Shown here: positions 16,479 through 26,039 of the stretch, in pieces
Layout: every line of letters starts with the position of its first letter
How positions within the stretch are numbered: position 1 is the first letter of the stretch
From: Alicyclobacillus_A sp963788285
GTDB lineage: Bacteria > Bacillota > Bacilli > Alicyclobacillales > Alicyclobacillaceae
DNA length: 64,000 nucleotides
Assembly (NCBI GenBank): GCA_963788285.1
Contig: CAWBGB010000015.1
Span: 135,616-199,615 of the forward strand
Direction of reading: 5' to 3'
Program-made: the position numbers and the translations under genes
The notes under the pieces: generated by a model
Seen by the model: only the letters and a program-made list of their open reading frames with translations
Databases searched by the model: none
What the model was told of the DNA's origin: nothing

Positions 16479-18152
16479 ATGGACGGGAAAATTCTGATTA
16501 TCGGTTTTGGTCCAGGGAGTTTTGAACATATCACAGTGCGCGCACGGGAGGCGATTCAGGAGAGCCAGGTGATTATTGGGTACAACACCTATGTCGATCT
16601 GATTCGAGATCTCCTAACCCATCAGGACATTGTCCGTACCGGCATGACGGAAGAAGTAAGTCGAGCTCAAAAGGCGGTTGATCTTGCGCAGGACGGCAAG
16701 GTCGTCGCTGTGATTTCGAGCGGCGATGCCGGAGTCTACGGAATGGCTGGCCTGGTCTACGAAGTACTGATTGAACGCGGATGGCAGAGCGGCGACAATC
16801 CTGCGGTTGAAGTCATCCCTGGCATTTCTGCCATCAACTCCTGTGCAGCCCTGTTAGGTGCGCCCGTCATGCATGACGCTTGTACCATCAGCTTGTCGGA
16901 TCATTTGACGCCGTGGTCCGTGATTGAAAAGCGCATCGAAGCCGCTGCTGCAGCCGATTTCGTCATCGCACTGTATAACCCGAAGAGTGGTCGGCGCACG
17001 CGGCAAATTGTGGAAACGCAGCGAATTCTCCTCAAGTACCGACACCCGAAAACACCCGTGGGTCTCGTCAAGAGTGCCTATCGGGATCGGCAACAAGTGG
17101 TTAGGACCACGCTGGAGGACATGCTCAACCACGAAATCGGCATGTTGACCACCGTCCTCATTGGCAACGCTTCGACATTTTATCACGGCGACTTGATGAT
17201 CACCCCGCGAGGATATCAGCGAAAGTACACGCTGGATACCGTAGAACAGCGACTGCGCCCGGGTGAACGGCTCAGACCCGAAAATGAGCCGTGGTCTTTG
17301 AATGCAATCACCGGGGAATCCTGGCGTCCTGCGAATCGGAGAGAGGAAGCCACTTCGGTCGAAGGGACTGAGACACCCCCCGCACGAGAGATGTCTCCAC
17401 GAGAGTGGGCGGCCGCGGCACTGGCATGCCTGGATGGCACGGGACAAGCACTCCCGAACAGTGTCGCACACACAGACGCATCAACGCGGATGCCTACGTC
17501 CCTGGCGAAAATCTTAGAAGTCGCAGTGAGTCCCGGTGTCGCGAACAAAAAGTTTACTCCGTCGCAACTCATGCTCCTCGCTGAGCTTGCAGGAGAGGAA
17601 GGGGAACTCGAGTACACGACCGCGCATCAGCTGATTCTCCGAACACACACCGAGGACCCGGCGCACGTCGTCGATTGCCTGCGTGACGCAGGTTTCACCG
17701 TTCTACCTGTTGGCAACGTCGTCAAAGTCAAAGCTTGCGATTTCTGCGACGGCGAGAAATTTGAAGGAATCCCCTTTGCTGAGGAGATATCCCGACGTCT
17801 CGCCGGACTCCCGGTCGAGAAGGAGTTGCGCATTGGCTTCAACGGGTGTGCGATGGCCTGCTACGGCGCTGTGAACGAAGACATCGGACTTGTCTTCAGA
17901 AAGGGCAAGTTTGACCTGTTTCTTGGTGGCAAGACCATAGGGCGCAACGCTGGACCCGGTCAACGCGTGGCGGAAGGCATTCCTGCCGAACAAATGCCGG
18001 ACTTGTTGGAGCGGATTGTCACCCAGTATCGGGAACACGCGTTTCCCGGTGAGCGATTTCACAAGTTTTTCGCTCGTGTCGGTCAGATTGAGGGTTTTGT
18101 CCACCAGGAGAAACCGAAGGTGGTCGCGGCAGATGCCGTATGCGGAGAGTAA
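16479..18152 (+). CDS. cbiH60: CbiH60: cobalt-factor III C17-methyltransferase fused to an Fe-S/siroheme-reductase-like domain
   Basis: 557 residues (about 60 kDa). Residues 1-245 are a CbiH/CobJ methylase (ILIIGFGPGSFEHIT, ISSGDAGVYGMAGL, VIPGISAINSCAALLGAP), which performs ring contraction and C17 methylation. After a variable linker (~260-340), residues ~345-530 resemble a nitrite/sulfite-reductase half-domain, with two Cys pairs suited to a 4Fe-4S cluster: Cys420/Cys423 (KACDFCDG) and Cys457/Cys461 (NGCAMACYG). This is the arrangement of the Bacillus megaterium CbiH60 enzyme that makes cobalt-precorrin-4. The ribosome site GCGAGGGA precedes ATG 16479. The second domain could also serve redox control; this is inferred from family knowledge. 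Confidence 0.94.
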   Translation: MDGKILIIGFGPGSFEHITVRAREAIQESQVIIGYNTYVDLIRDLLTHQDIVRTGMTEEVSRAQKAVDLAQDGKVVAVISSGDAGVYGMAGLVYEVLIERGWQSGDNPAVEVIPGISAINSCAALLGAPVMHDACTISLSDHLTPWSVIEKRIEAAAAADFVIALYNPKSGRRTRQIVETQRILLKYRHPKTPVGLVKSAYRDRQQVVRTTLEDMLNHEIGMLTTVLIGNASTFYHGDLMITPRGYQRKYTLDTVEQRLRPGERLRPENEPWSLNAITGESWRPANRREEATSVEGTETPPAREMSPREWAAAALACLDGTGQALPNSVAHTDASTRMPTSLAKILEVAVSPGVANKKFTPSQLMLLAELAGEEGELEYTTAHQLILRTHTEDPAHVVDCLRDAGFTVLPVGNVVKVKACDFCDGEKFEGIPFAEEISRRLAGLPVEKELRIGFNGCAMACYGAVNEDIGLVFRKGKFDLFLGGKTIGRNAGPGQRVAEGIPAEQMPDLLERIVTQYREHAFPGERFHKFFARVGQIEGFVHQEKPKVVAADAVCGE

Positions 18153-18158
18153 AAGGGG

Positions 18159-18938
18159 ATGGACAGCTTGATTTTCTTTATGGCAGGTACGAGCGACGCG
18201 CGTGAATTGGCGCTCGCCATTCATCGGTTGGGATATCCTCTGCTCGCGAGTGTTGTGACGGAGAATGCGGCACACGTACTGCAAGAAGTCGGGCTGAACG
18301 CGCGCTTTGGGCGATTGGACGTGGCGGACATGGTTTCCTTGTTGAAAGACATTCGAGCGACCTTGCTGGTGGATGCCAGCCACCCGTTCGCTGAGGAGGC
18401 ACACCGCACTGCCATGGCTGCGGCGGAGCAGTGTGGTATTCCCTACATTCGCTACGAGCGTTCCCGTCAGGAATTTGGCGAGCGAGAGAAATTGACGTAC
18501 GTGGACACGTATGAAGAGGCCGCGCAGCTTGCGGCTCAAAAGAAGGGCAGCGTCATGCTGACCACAGGGAGTAAGACGTTGCACATTTTTGCGGAAAAGT
18601 TACTTGGAGACCCAGACATCCGTCTTGTTGCCAGAATGCTGCCTCGCGCGGACAACATGGAAAAATGCGTCGAACTCGGCCTCGAACAGAAGAACATCAT
18701 CGCCATGCAGGGTCCATTTTCGAGAGAGTTAAACGAAGCGCTATATCGGCACTACGGAACCACAGTGATGATCACCAAAGAAAGCGGCGCTCCGGGTGCT
18801 GTGGATGAAAAAGTAGAAGCGGCGCTGGCGATTGGTATCGAAGTGATTGTCATCGGGCGGCCTCATTTAGACTTTGGCACAAGTTTTTCCACGGTTGAGG
18901 ACGTGCTCGACGAAATCGCCAAACGCTACAGACGATAG
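18159..18938 (+). CDS. cbiJ: Cobalt-precorrin-6A reductase
   Basis: 259 residues of the CobK/CbiJ family, which reduces the corrin ring of (cobalt-)precorrin-6A with NAD(P)H. Hallmarks are FFMAGTSDARELALAI (dinucleotide site), LLVDASHPFAEEAHRTA, IRYERSRQEF, LTTGSKTLHIF, VARMLPRADNMEKC and the C-terminal TKESGAPGAVDEKVEAA. It starts 6 bp after cbiH60. ATG 18159 directly abuts an AAAAGGGG run, although GGAG further up is tolerable. The TTG at 18168 is better spaced to that run and would give the more family-typical N-terminus MIFFMAGTSDA, so the true start may be nine bases later. Confidence 0.94.
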   Translation: MDSLIFFMAGTSDARELALAIHRLGYPLLASVVTENAAHVLQEVGLNARFGRLDVADMVSLLKDIRATLLVDASHPFAEEAHRTAMAAAEQCGIPYIRYERSRQEFGEREKLTYVDTYEEAAQLAAQKKGSVMLTTGSKTLHIFAEKLLGDPDIRLVARMLPRADNMEKCVELGLEQKNIIAMQGPFSRELNEALYRHYGTTVMITKESGAPGAVDEKVEAALAIGIEVIVIGRPHLDFGTSFSTVEDVLDEIAKRYRR

Positions 18939-18977
18939 ATTTAGCCGTTAACCAAAGGGCAAAGGAGGCCTGATCCT

Positions 18978-19631
18978 ATGAATTTTGGCACTGAATTTCA
19001 GCCACTGACCACGCAACCCCAGGAAATTGAGAAAAAGAGTTTCTCTATCATTACCGAAGAGTTGGGGCCCCATCCGTTCACGGACGAACAGTTTCCCGTC
19101 GTCCAGCGAGTGATTCATGCGTCCGCAGATTTTGAACTCGGGCGAAGCCTGGTGTTTCATCCAGACGCGGTGAAGGCCGGCGTTCACGCTATCCGCCAAG
19201 GCCGAGCCATAGTGGCCGATGTGCAGATGGTGCAGGTTGGCATCAGCAAGCCGCGCATTGCCAAATTCGGCGGAGACGTACACGTGTACATTTCCGATCC
19301 GGACGTGGCCCACGAAGCAAAAGCGCTGAACACCACGCGCGCCATCATCTCCGTTCGCAAGGCGTGCGAAGCGCATCCGGGTGCTATCTTCGCGATTGGG
19401 AATGCACCGACGGCACTTTTGGAACTGATTCGACTGGTGAAAGAAGGTCTGGCTAAGCCCAGCCTAATCATCGGCATTCCCGTTGGTTTTGTGTCGGCAG
19501 CCGAGTCCAAGGAAGAGCTGCTCAAATTAGACGTCCCCTTCATTACAAACCGCGGACGCAAGGGCGGAAGCCCGGTCGCTGTGGCCGTTGTGAACGCGCT
19601 GTCCCTTCTCGCTGAAGTGCAGGGTGGGTGA
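18978..19631 (+). CDS. cbiC: Cobalt-precorrin-8 (precorrin-8X) methylmutase
   Basis: 217 residues. It moves the C11 methyl group to C12 to give cobyrinic acid. The family signatures are all present: the catalytic His47 in VVQRVIHASADFE, the FHPDAVKAGVHAIRQG stretch, IVADVQMVQVGI, AIGNAPTALLELIRL, GIPVGFVSAAESKE and NRGRKGGSPVAVA. AAAGGAGGCC (18961-18970) gives an excellent ribosome site for ATG 18978. It is one of the few operon members preceded by a short spacer (39 bp). Confidence 0.96.
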   Translation: MNFGTEFQPLTTQPQEIEKKSFSIITEELGPHPFTDEQFPVVQRVIHASADFELGRSLVFHPDAVKAGVHAIRQGRAIVADVQMVQVGISKPRIAKFGGDVHVYISDPDVAHEAKALNTTRAIISVRKACEAHPGAIFAIGNAPTALLELIRLVKEGLAKPSLIIGIPVGFVSAAESKEELLKLDVPFITNRGRKGGSPVAVAVVNALSLLAEVQGG

Positions 19632-19637
19632 TGGAAA

Positions 19638-20741
19638 GTGGGTGAGATGCTGGAGGTGCCCGAGGGACCGCTGCGGCATGGATACACCACCGGTGCTTGT
19701 GCAACCGCCTGCACCAAGGGTGCTTTGTTCGCGCTCATCCACCAGCGGCCCGTGAACGAGACCACCATTTGGATTCCTGCGGGCGAATGGGTGACGTTTC
19801 AGCTACAGGACGTGCACTATGGCCCGAGAGAGGCACAAGCCGCGACCATCAAGGACGGCGGTGACGATCCGGACGCCACCCACGGCGCCAAGATCATCGC
19901 GACCGTGTCGTGGTCGGATGAACCCGGTGTGGAAATTGACGGCGGTGTCGGGGTCGGCCGTGTGACGAAGCCAGGCCTCCCCATTCCCGTTGGAATGGCC
20001 GCCATCAATCCCGTTCCGCGGCAGATGATTCAGTCCACCGTGGAAGGTGTACTTAGGGAGCACAACATCGAGCGCGGTGTGAAAGTGGTGATTTCAGTAC
20101 CAGACGGCGAAGAAATCGCGAAGAAGACGTTGAACGGTCGACTCGGCATTGTCGGCGGCATTTCCATTTTAGGCACGCGAGGTATCGTGGTTCCGTTTTC
20201 CACCGCCGCTTACAAGGCAAGTATTGCGTATGCCATGAATGTTGCGCGAGAGCTGGGGATTCGGACGGTCGTTCTGACGACCGGTGGGCGGAGTGAAAAG
20301 TACGCTATGAAACTGTTTCCCGAGTTACCCATGGAAGGCTTTGTCGAGATGGGTGACTTCGTCGGGTTTTCTGCGAAACAAGCGAAACGGGCGGGAATGA
20401 AAGAAATTCGATTCGTCGGTATGATGGGGAAATTTTCAAAAGTTGCACAAGGGGTCATGATGGTGCATGCCAAGAGCGCACCGGTCGACTTCTCGTATCT
20501 CGCCGATGTGGCTCGTCGCGTTGGGGTGCCGGAAGAAAACCTGCAACAGATCCTAACAGCCAACACGGCCAGCCAGGTCGCCGATTGGATGGTCGAATGG
20601 GGGTTCCCGGAGTTTTTTGAGGAGCTGGCCGTGGCGTGCTGTGAACAAGTCCTGACCCATGTGGGTGGAGGTATGCGCATCGCCACACACTTAACGACGT
20701 TAAAGGGCGATTACTTGGGAGGGGCAGAGCTTGAACGATAA
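19638..20741 (+). CDS. cbiD: Cobalt-precorrin-5B C1-methyltransferase
   Basis: 367 residues of CbiD, a SAM-dependent C1-methyltransferase unique to the early-cobalt route and unrelated to the CbiL/CbiF methylases. It shows LRHGYTTGACATACTKGAL at the N-terminus, IKDGGDDPDATHGAKI, the Gly/Val-rich IDGGVGVGRVTKPGL, LGTRGIVVPFSTAAYK and MMGKFSKVAQGVMMVHAK. The GTG at 19638 follows cbiC by 6 bp. An ATG at 19647 is an alternative start three codons in. The 3' end overlaps cbiET by 11 bp. Confidence 0.95.
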   Translation: MGEMLEVPEGPLRHGYTTGACATACTKGALFALIHQRPVNETTIWIPAGEWVTFQLQDVHYGPREAQAATIKDGGDDPDATHGAKIIATVSWSDEPGVEIDGGVGVGRVTKPGLPIPVGMAAINPVPRQMIQSTVEGVLREHNIERGVKVVISVPDGEEIAKKTLNGRLGIVGGISILGTRGIVVPFSTAAYKASIAYAMNVARELGIRTVVLTTGGRSEKYAMKLFPELPMEGFVEMGDFVGFSAKQAKRAGMKEIRFVGMMGKFSKVAQGVMMVHAKSAPVDFSYLADVARRVGVPEENLQQILTANTASQVADWMVEWGFPEFFEELAVACCEQVLTHVGGGMRIATHLTTLKGDYLGGAELER

Positions 20742-21984
20742 ACGAATTTTGGTCGTGGGAATTGGGGACGACGGTGCACGCGGTCTCTCTTCCTGCGTGT
20801 TGGAACGCGTGTACAACGCGGCCGTTCTCTATGGCGGAGAGCGCCAACTCGGGTTTTTCCCCGATTTTACGGGAGAACGGCGTGTGATTCGCAGTCCGCT
20901 CCGGGAGACCCTGGCGGAGATTGAAGCGGATGCAGCAAACCGCACCGTCGCCGTATTGGCCAGCGGTGATCCGCTGTTTTTCGGCATCGGAGGAACGCTT
21001 GTTCGAAAATTTGGCCGTGACTCGGTTGAAATCATACCGCATCTCAGTTCGGTGCAACTTGCGTTTGCCCGAGCCGGCGAGAGCTGGCAAGACGCGAAGA
21101 TCATCAGCTTGCACGGCAAACCGATGCTGGGTCTGGCACAGAAATTGCACGGCGCCCCTGTCGCAGCACTATTGACAGACGATGTGAATACACCATCGGC
21201 CATTGCGCGCTATCTCAAACGCTTTGGCATGACCGAATACCTCGCCTTTGTGGCAGAGCACTTGGGAAGTCTACAAGAGCGTTCAGGATGGTACACCTTG
21301 GACCAACTTTTGGACACCGAGTTTGCCCCGTTGAACGTGGTCATCCTGAAGCGTCGTCCTGAAGCACAGGTACCTGTGTTCACCCTCGGCATGGATGATA
21401 GTGCGTATTCGCAACGGAGGCCGGACAGAGGCCTCATTACGAAGCGGGAAGTGCGTGTGCTCTGCCTGTCCGACCTGAGACTAAAACCCGGGGGCGTCCT
21501 ATGGGATATCGGGGCCTGCACAGGGTCAGTGTCCATCGAAGCTATTCTGTCCACGCCTGGACTACAAGTGTTCGCCGTGGAAAAGAACGAGGGAGATTTG
21601 GAGAATCTGCGCGAAAACCAGGTGAAGTTCCGCACGGATTTCGTGGCTGTTCACGCAAAAGCTCCTGAAGGATTGGATACCTTCCCAGATCCCGACGCGG
21701 TGTTCATCGGTGGCAGTGGTGGAGAATTGAAGGAGTTGCTGACCGTTTGTGCGGAGCGATTGCGGGAAGACGGGAGAATTGTGGTCAACGCCGCCACTAT
21801 TGAGACCCTCTATGAGGCACAGCAAACGCTGCTGCGCCTTGGGTTTACCGTCTCAGTCACGCTGGTCCAGACCGCACGAAGCAAGCCGATATTGCATCTG
21901 ACCCGGTTTGAAGGCATGAACCCCGTGTACCTGGTGACAGCGTGGCGTGGCGTCACGAAGGAGGAAGAAGCGAATGACCGTTAA
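20731..21984 (+). CDS. cbiET: Bifunctional cobalt-precorrin-7 C5-methyltransferase / C15-methyltransferase-decarboxylase (CbiE-CbiT fusion)
   Basis: 417 residues. Residues 1-205 are the CbiE tetrapyrrole methylase (VVGIGDDGARGLSS, VLASGDPLFFGIGGTL, IPHLSSVQLAFARAGESWQDA). Residues ~225-417 are the CbiT Rossmann methyltransferase (LCLSDLRLKPGGVLWDIGACTGSVSIEA, then VFIGGSGGELKELL). The fusion is like CobL. It methylates C5 and C15 and decarboxylates the C12 acetate. Translation begins at a TTG (20731) inside the end of cbiD, preceded by GGGAGGGGC, indicating coupled translation. Confidence 0.95.
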   Translation: MNDKRILVVGIGDDGARGLSSCVLERVYNAAVLYGGERQLGFFPDFTGERRVIRSPLRETLAEIEADAANRTVAVLASGDPLFFGIGGTLVRKFGRDSVEIIPHLSSVQLAFARAGESWQDAKIISLHGKPMLGLAQKLHGAPVAALLTDDVNTPSAIARYLKRFGMTEYLAFVAEHLGSLQERSGWYTLDQLLDTEFAPLNVVILKRRPEAQVPVFTLGMDDSAYSQRRPDRGLITKREVRVLCLSDLRLKPGGVLWDIGACTGSVSIEAILSTPGLQVFAVEKNEGDLENLRENQVKFRTDFVAVHAKAPEGLDTFPDPDAVFIGGSGGELKELLTVCAERLREDGRIVVNAATIETLYEAQQTLLRLGFTVSVTLVQTARSKPILHLTRFEGMNPVYLVTAWRGVTKEEEANDR

Positions 21985-22687
21985 ACTAGGCACATTGTAC
22001 GGCGTTGGCGTAGGCCCGGGAGATCCGGAACTGTTGACGGTCAAAGCGTACCGCCTGCTGCAGACCTCACCCGTCATCGCCTATCCAAACAAGAGAATGG
22101 GCGGGAAGAGTTACGCTTTGGAAATTGTCGAGCTTTACGTAAATCCTGCGGAAAAAACCATGCTCGGACTTGTCTTTCCCATGACAAAAGATGAAGAAGT
22201 CCTGCAGAGACATTGGACGGAAACCGTGGAGAAGGTGTGGTCCTATCTCTCCGAAGGGCAGGATGTGGCCTTTGTCACCGAAGGCGACCCCATGCTCTAC
22301 AGCACCTTTATTCACATGAGTCGCCTGATGCGTAAAGACCACCCGGACGTACAGGTTGTTTCTGTTCCGGGGATATCCTCGGTGAATGCGGCCGCCAGCC
22401 GTCTTGGCGTTCCGCTCGCGGACGGCGATGAAGTCGTCGCGATTGTTCCGGCACACAGTGACATGGCAGCGATGCGCGAAGCATTGTTGACACATGACTG
22501 CGTGGTGTTTTTGAAAGTCGCGAAAGTACTCGATGACATGATTGCCCTCCTCGCAGACTTACAGCTCACGGACAAAGCGATGGTGTGCACGAAAGTCACG
22601 TCGTCAGGAGAGCGTGTCTGGCACAATGTGCGTGAGCTGCAGGGAGCATCTTTGAATTACTTGACATTGATGGTGGTGAGAAAATGA
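21974..22687 (+). CDS. cbiL: Cobalt-factor II (precorrin-2) C20-methyltransferase
   Basis: About 237 residues of the tetrapyrrole-methylase family. GTLYGVGVGPGDPELLTVKAYRLL, IAYPNKRMGGKSYAL, VTEGDPMLYSTFIHM, VPGISSVNAAASRLGVPLADGDE and VCTKVTSSGE fit CbiL/CobI. It adds the C20 methyl group to cobalt-factor II. GGAGG (21960-21964) serves ATG 21974, which lies inside the end of cbiET (11-bp overlap). The longer in-frame start at 21947 has no ribosome site. The stop overlaps the cbiF start by four bases (ATGA). Confidence 0.94.
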   Translation: MTVKLGTLYGVGVGPGDPELLTVKAYRLLQTSPVIAYPNKRMGGKSYALEIVELYVNPAEKTMLGLVFPMTKDEEVLQRHWTETVEKVWSYLSEGQDVAFVTEGDPMLYSTFIHMSRLMRKDHPDVQVVSVPGISSVNAAASRLGVPLADGDEVVAIVPAHSDMAAMREALLTHDCVVFLKVAKVLDDMIALLADLQLTDKAMVCTKVTSSGERVWHNVRELQGASLNYLTLMVVRK

Positions 22688-23478
22688 GCCTGGAGGCAAA
22701 AGTGTACATCGTAGGGGCAGGCCCGGGAGATCCCGAACTCATTACCGTCAAAGGCATGCGGATCCTGCAACAGGCGGATGTCGTGATATACACAGACAGC
22801 CTCGTACGGGATGAACTGATGAAAATGGCAGGGCAAAACGCTGTCGTTCACAGAAGCGCGGGCATGGTTCTTGAAGACATTGTGGACATCATGGTGGAGG
22901 CAGTGAGGCGGGGGCAGAGTGTGGCCCGCGTACATACGGGGGACCCTTCTGTGTTTGGGGCCATCCTTGAGCAAATTGCACTGCTTCGACGCGCAGGCGT
23001 CGCCTATGAGATTGTACCAGGTGTCAGTTCGGTCTTCGCCGCAGCCGCTGTGGTCGGCGCAGAGTTGACCGTACCGGATCTGACACAAACGGTGATTTTA
23101 ACGCGGATGGGCGGTCGAACGCCGATGCCTGAAGGCGAGCAACTGCGGGACCTCGCACGACACCACAGCACCGTGGCCCTGTACCTGAGTGCGACGCTGG
23201 CGAAGAAAGCCGTCGACGAGTTCTTAATGGCCGGCTGGACCCCGGATACACCCGTTGCAGTGGTGCAAAAGGCAACTTGGCCGGATCAAAAAGTCATTCG
23301 CACGACGCTAGACGGACTCGTCCGTGCCATGGGGGACGAGCACGTCTCGAGCCACGCCATGATTCTCGCGGGCTGGGCGCTTGACCCAAATCTTCCAGAA
23401 CGAGGGGAACACAAATCCAAGCTCTATGACAAGTCATTTACGCACCGATACCGAAAGGGTGTGACGGGTCATGACTAA
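22684..23478 (+). CDS. cbiF: Cobalt-precorrin-4 C11-methyltransferase
   Basis: 264 residues. The tetrapyrrole-methylase motifs YIVGAGPGDPELITVKG, VIYTDSLVRDELM, VHTGDPSVFGAILEQ and VPGVSSVFAAAAVVGAELTVP identify CbiF/CobM, which methylates C11. It is translationally coupled to cbiL (ATGA overlap) and overlaps cbiG by 8 bp. The length is as usual for the family, with a short basic tail (KSFTHRYRKG). Confidence 0.95.
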   Translation: MSLEAKVYIVGAGPGDPELITVKGMRILQQADVVIYTDSLVRDELMKMAGQNAVVHRSAGMVLEDIVDIMVEAVRRGQSVARVHTGDPSVFGAILEQIALLRRAGVAYEIVPGVSSVFAAAAVVGAELTVPDLTQTVILTRMGGRTPMPEGEQLRDLARHHSTVALYLSATLAKKAVDEFLMAGWTPDTPVAVVQKATWPDQKVIRTTLDGLVRAMGDEHVSSHAMILAGWALDPNLPERGEHKSKLYDKSFTHRYRKGVTGHD

Positions 23479-24607
23479 TCCCTACGCGGTAGTGGCCATC
23501 ACCAAACACGGCACGGCCATTGCGCGGCGAATTCAGGAGCAGATGTCGGTTGTGGATGTCTACTACCCAGAAAAATTTGCACAAGGTGACGAATCCTTGC
23601 GGGGGATCACCCTGTTTTCCGACTCGGTCGTGAATCACGTTCCGGATCTTTTTTCCAGATACAGCGGGCTTATCGGCATCTTTTCCCTCGGCGCCATGGT
23701 TCGTCTTATTGCACCACTGCTTCGCGACAAGAAGACAGACCCTGCGGTGGTCGTCGTGGATGACCGCGCAGAGCACGTCATCAGCGTTCTGTCGGGGCAT
23801 CTCGGGGGTGCCAACGATTTAACGCATCGAGTGGCACAAGCGCTCCACGCACGCCCGGTCATCACCACAGCCTCAGACGTTGGACAGACCATTGCCGTAG
23901 ATTTGCTGGGGCGCGCCTTTGGATGGGAGATTGAAAACTTCGAGAAGGTCACAGAGGTCAGTGCCGCAGTCGTCAATGAGGAGCGCGTTCACATCATTCA
24001 GGAAGCCGGCGAAGTGGACTGGTGGCCGTATCAAAAACCCATGCCCAGTCATTTGTCGGTGTTTCACAGTGTGGAAGAATCTTTGAAACAGTCGTTTGAT
24101 GCAGCACTCGTCATCACGCCTCGTTTGCTCACGGAGGAGGAGACACAGCGACTTCTGACGAGAGGGGTGCTGTACCGGCCGAAAGTCATCGTCCTCGGTG
24201 TAGGCTGCAACCGGGGAACTACGGCCGAAGAGATTGAATCGGTCATCGTAGAAACACTGACATCCGCTCGGTTGTCCATGAAAAGCGTTCGCAACGTGGC
24301 AACCATCGACCGCAAAGCGGACGAAGCCGGTCTACTTGCAGTCTGTGAAAAATACCATTGGCCGCTTGTGACGTACACCGCGGAAGAACTCAATGCGGTG
24401 GACATACCGAATCCATCGGAAACTGTCTTTCACTACATCGGAGCGTACGGTGTCAGCGAGCCTGCAGCGCGTCTCTCCTCAGGTGCAGAGGGCTGGGTCG
24501 TGGAGAAAGTTAGAAGCGGTAACGTCACGGTGTCGGTCTGCATCGTCCCCCACGGGGCAGCCATCGACCAAGTACCAGCCTTATCGCCTGTAGCAAAGGA
24601 ACGGTGA
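23471..24607 (+). CDS. cbiG: Cobalt-precorrin-5A hydrolase
   Basis: 378 residues with the three CbiG parts in order. The N-terminal domain contains YAVVAITKHGTAIARRI and LIGIFSLGAMVRLIAPLL with DDRAEHVISVLSGHLGGANDL. A variable middle follows, then the C-terminal domain with IVLGVGCNRGTTAEEIES and YGVSEPAARL. CbiG opens the delta-lactone of cobalt-precorrin-5A and releases acetaldehyde. ATG 23471 is within the end of cbiF. A short 25-bp gap precedes cbiA. Confidence 0.94.
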   Translation: MTNPYAVVAITKHGTAIARRIQEQMSVVDVYYPEKFAQGDESLRGITLFSDSVVNHVPDLFSRYSGLIGIFSLGAMVRLIAPLLRDKKTDPAVVVVDDRAEHVISVLSGHLGGANDLTHRVAQALHARPVITTASDVGQTIAVDLLGRAFGWEIENFEKVTEVSAAVVNEERVHIIQEAGEVDWWPYQKPMPSHLSVFHSVEESLKQSFDAALVITPRLLTEEETQRLLTRGVLYRPKVIVLGVGCNRGTTAEEIESVIVETLTSARLSMKSVRNVATIDRKADEAGLLAVCEKYHWPLVTYTAEELNAVDIPNPSETVFHYIGAYGVSEPAARLSSGAEGWVVEKVRSGNVTVSVCIVPHGAAIDQVPALSPVAKER

Positions 24608-24632
24608 TGCACACTGGAAAGGGGACATCTTG

Positions 24633-26039
24633 ATGAATCGAACACGCATTGTGATTGCTGGCACGAACAGCGGTGCCGGTAAAACCACCGTGACCCTGGG
24701 GCTCATGGCCGCTTTGCGTAGGCGGCACCTGAACGTACAGGGATTTAAAGTCGGACCGGATTACATTGACCCCAGTTACCACACCGTGTTGACGGGACGT
24801 CCTTCCCGAAATTTGGACACCTGGATGATGGAACCCCGTGTTGTCCGGGAAGTGTTCCACCGGGGAAGTGAGGGTGCAGATGTCTCTGTGATTGAAGGTG
24901 TCATGGGGATGTACGACGGAAAGGACCCACTCACCAACACGGGCAGCACGGCTGAGGTGAGCTGTCTGTTGCAGGCGCCAGTCCTTCTCGTTGTCAATGT
25001 CGCGAGCATGGCTCGTAGCGCCGCTGCAGTTGTGCTGGGATTTCAGCAGTTGGATCCGAATGTGCGGATTGTCGGCGTTATCGTCAATCGAGTCGGCAGC
25101 CAAGGCCATTACGAACTGGTTAAGGCCGCCATCGAACAAGTGTGCCGTGTGCCGGTTGTAGGTTATTTCACGAAACAAGAGACGCTGCAGATTCCCGAAC
25201 GGCACTTGGGTCTCATTCCGGCCCTTGAACGAGGCGAAATGAATGCGTTGTTCGACGCACTGGCGGACGCCGTGGAAGCGACCGTGGATGTGGAACAAGT
25301 TCTGCAACTTGCTCGACAGGCGGCACCGTGGAAAGAACCGGAACCCACTTTGTTCGTCGGCGAAAAGCATGATCCCGTTGCGACGATTGCCGTGGCCCGC
25401 GACAGAGCTTTCAACTTTTACTATCCGGAAAACCTCGAACTACTTGAATGGTACGGTGCTCGTCTAGTGGAATTCCGGCCACTTGCCGGTGAACCCATCC
25501 CTGAGCACGCGGATGGAGTCTATATCGGTGGTGGATTCCCTGAGGAATTCGCCGCGACGCTTAGTCAGTACGCGGCGGTGAAAGCCAGTCTGCGCCGCGC
25601 AGTGGCTGACGGGATGCCCGTCTTTGCCGAATGCGGCGGTTTTATGTACTTGACGGAATCGCTTACGGATAGACAGGGTGAAACACATCCAATGGCAGGC
25701 GTCGTTCCGGCCTCCGTCGCGATGCAATCCCGACTGGCGGCACTTGGCTACCGGGAAGTGACGGCAACCCGGGACACGCTGTTGCTCCCGGCGGGAGAGC
25801 GCGCCCGTGGCCATGAGTTCCATTACTCAACGGTTACATATCACGAGCCTGAAAACTGGCCCTTTGCGTACGAGACTGAAGGATTGCGTGGGAGAAAGTT
25901 GGAAGGTTACGCACAAGCCAATGTATTGGCGGGGTATACCCACTTACACTTTGCATCAAATCCGAGCATCGCAAAAAGGTTTGTCGCAGCCTGCAAGCGA
26001 TACAAGGACGAGCACACAACAAGGCCGGTGACAACGTAA
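24633..26039 (+). CDS. cbiA: Cobyrinate a,c-diamide synthase
   Basis: About 468 residues. The N-terminal dethiobiotin-synthetase-like ATP domain (P-loop AGTNSGAGKTTVTLGLM, Lys17; FKVGPDYIDPSYH; VIEGVMGMYDG) is followed by a class I glutamine amidotransferase domain with the nucleophile Cys in FAECGGFMYL and the GYREV...RGHEFHYS region. It amidates the a and c side chains using glutamine and ATP. AAAGGGG (24618-24624) suits ATG 24633; the TTG one codon earlier is also possible. Its stop shares one base with the ATG of the decayed Ni/Co permease. Confidence 0.95.
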   Translation: MNRTRIVIAGTNSGAGKTTVTLGLMAALRRRHLNVQGFKVGPDYIDPSYHTVLTGRPSRNLDTWMMEPRVVREVFHRGSEGADVSVIEGVMGMYDGKDPLTNTGSTAEVSCLLQAPVLLVVNVASMARSAAAVVLGFQQLDPNVRIVGVIVNRVGSQGHYELVKAAIEQVCRVPVVGYFTKQETLQIPERHLGLIPALERGEMNALFDALADAVEATVDVEQVLQLARQAAPWKEPEPTLFVGEKHDPVATIAVARDRAFNFYYPENLELLEWYGARLVEFRPLAGEPIPEHADGVYIGGGFPEEFAATLSQYAAVKASLRRAVADGMPVFAECGGFMYLTESLTDRQGETHPMAGVVPASVAMQSRLAALGYREVTATRDTLLLPAGERARGHEFHYSTVTYHEPENWPFAYETEGLRGRKLEGYAQANVLAGYTHLHFASNPSIAKRFVAACKRYKDEHTTRPVTT

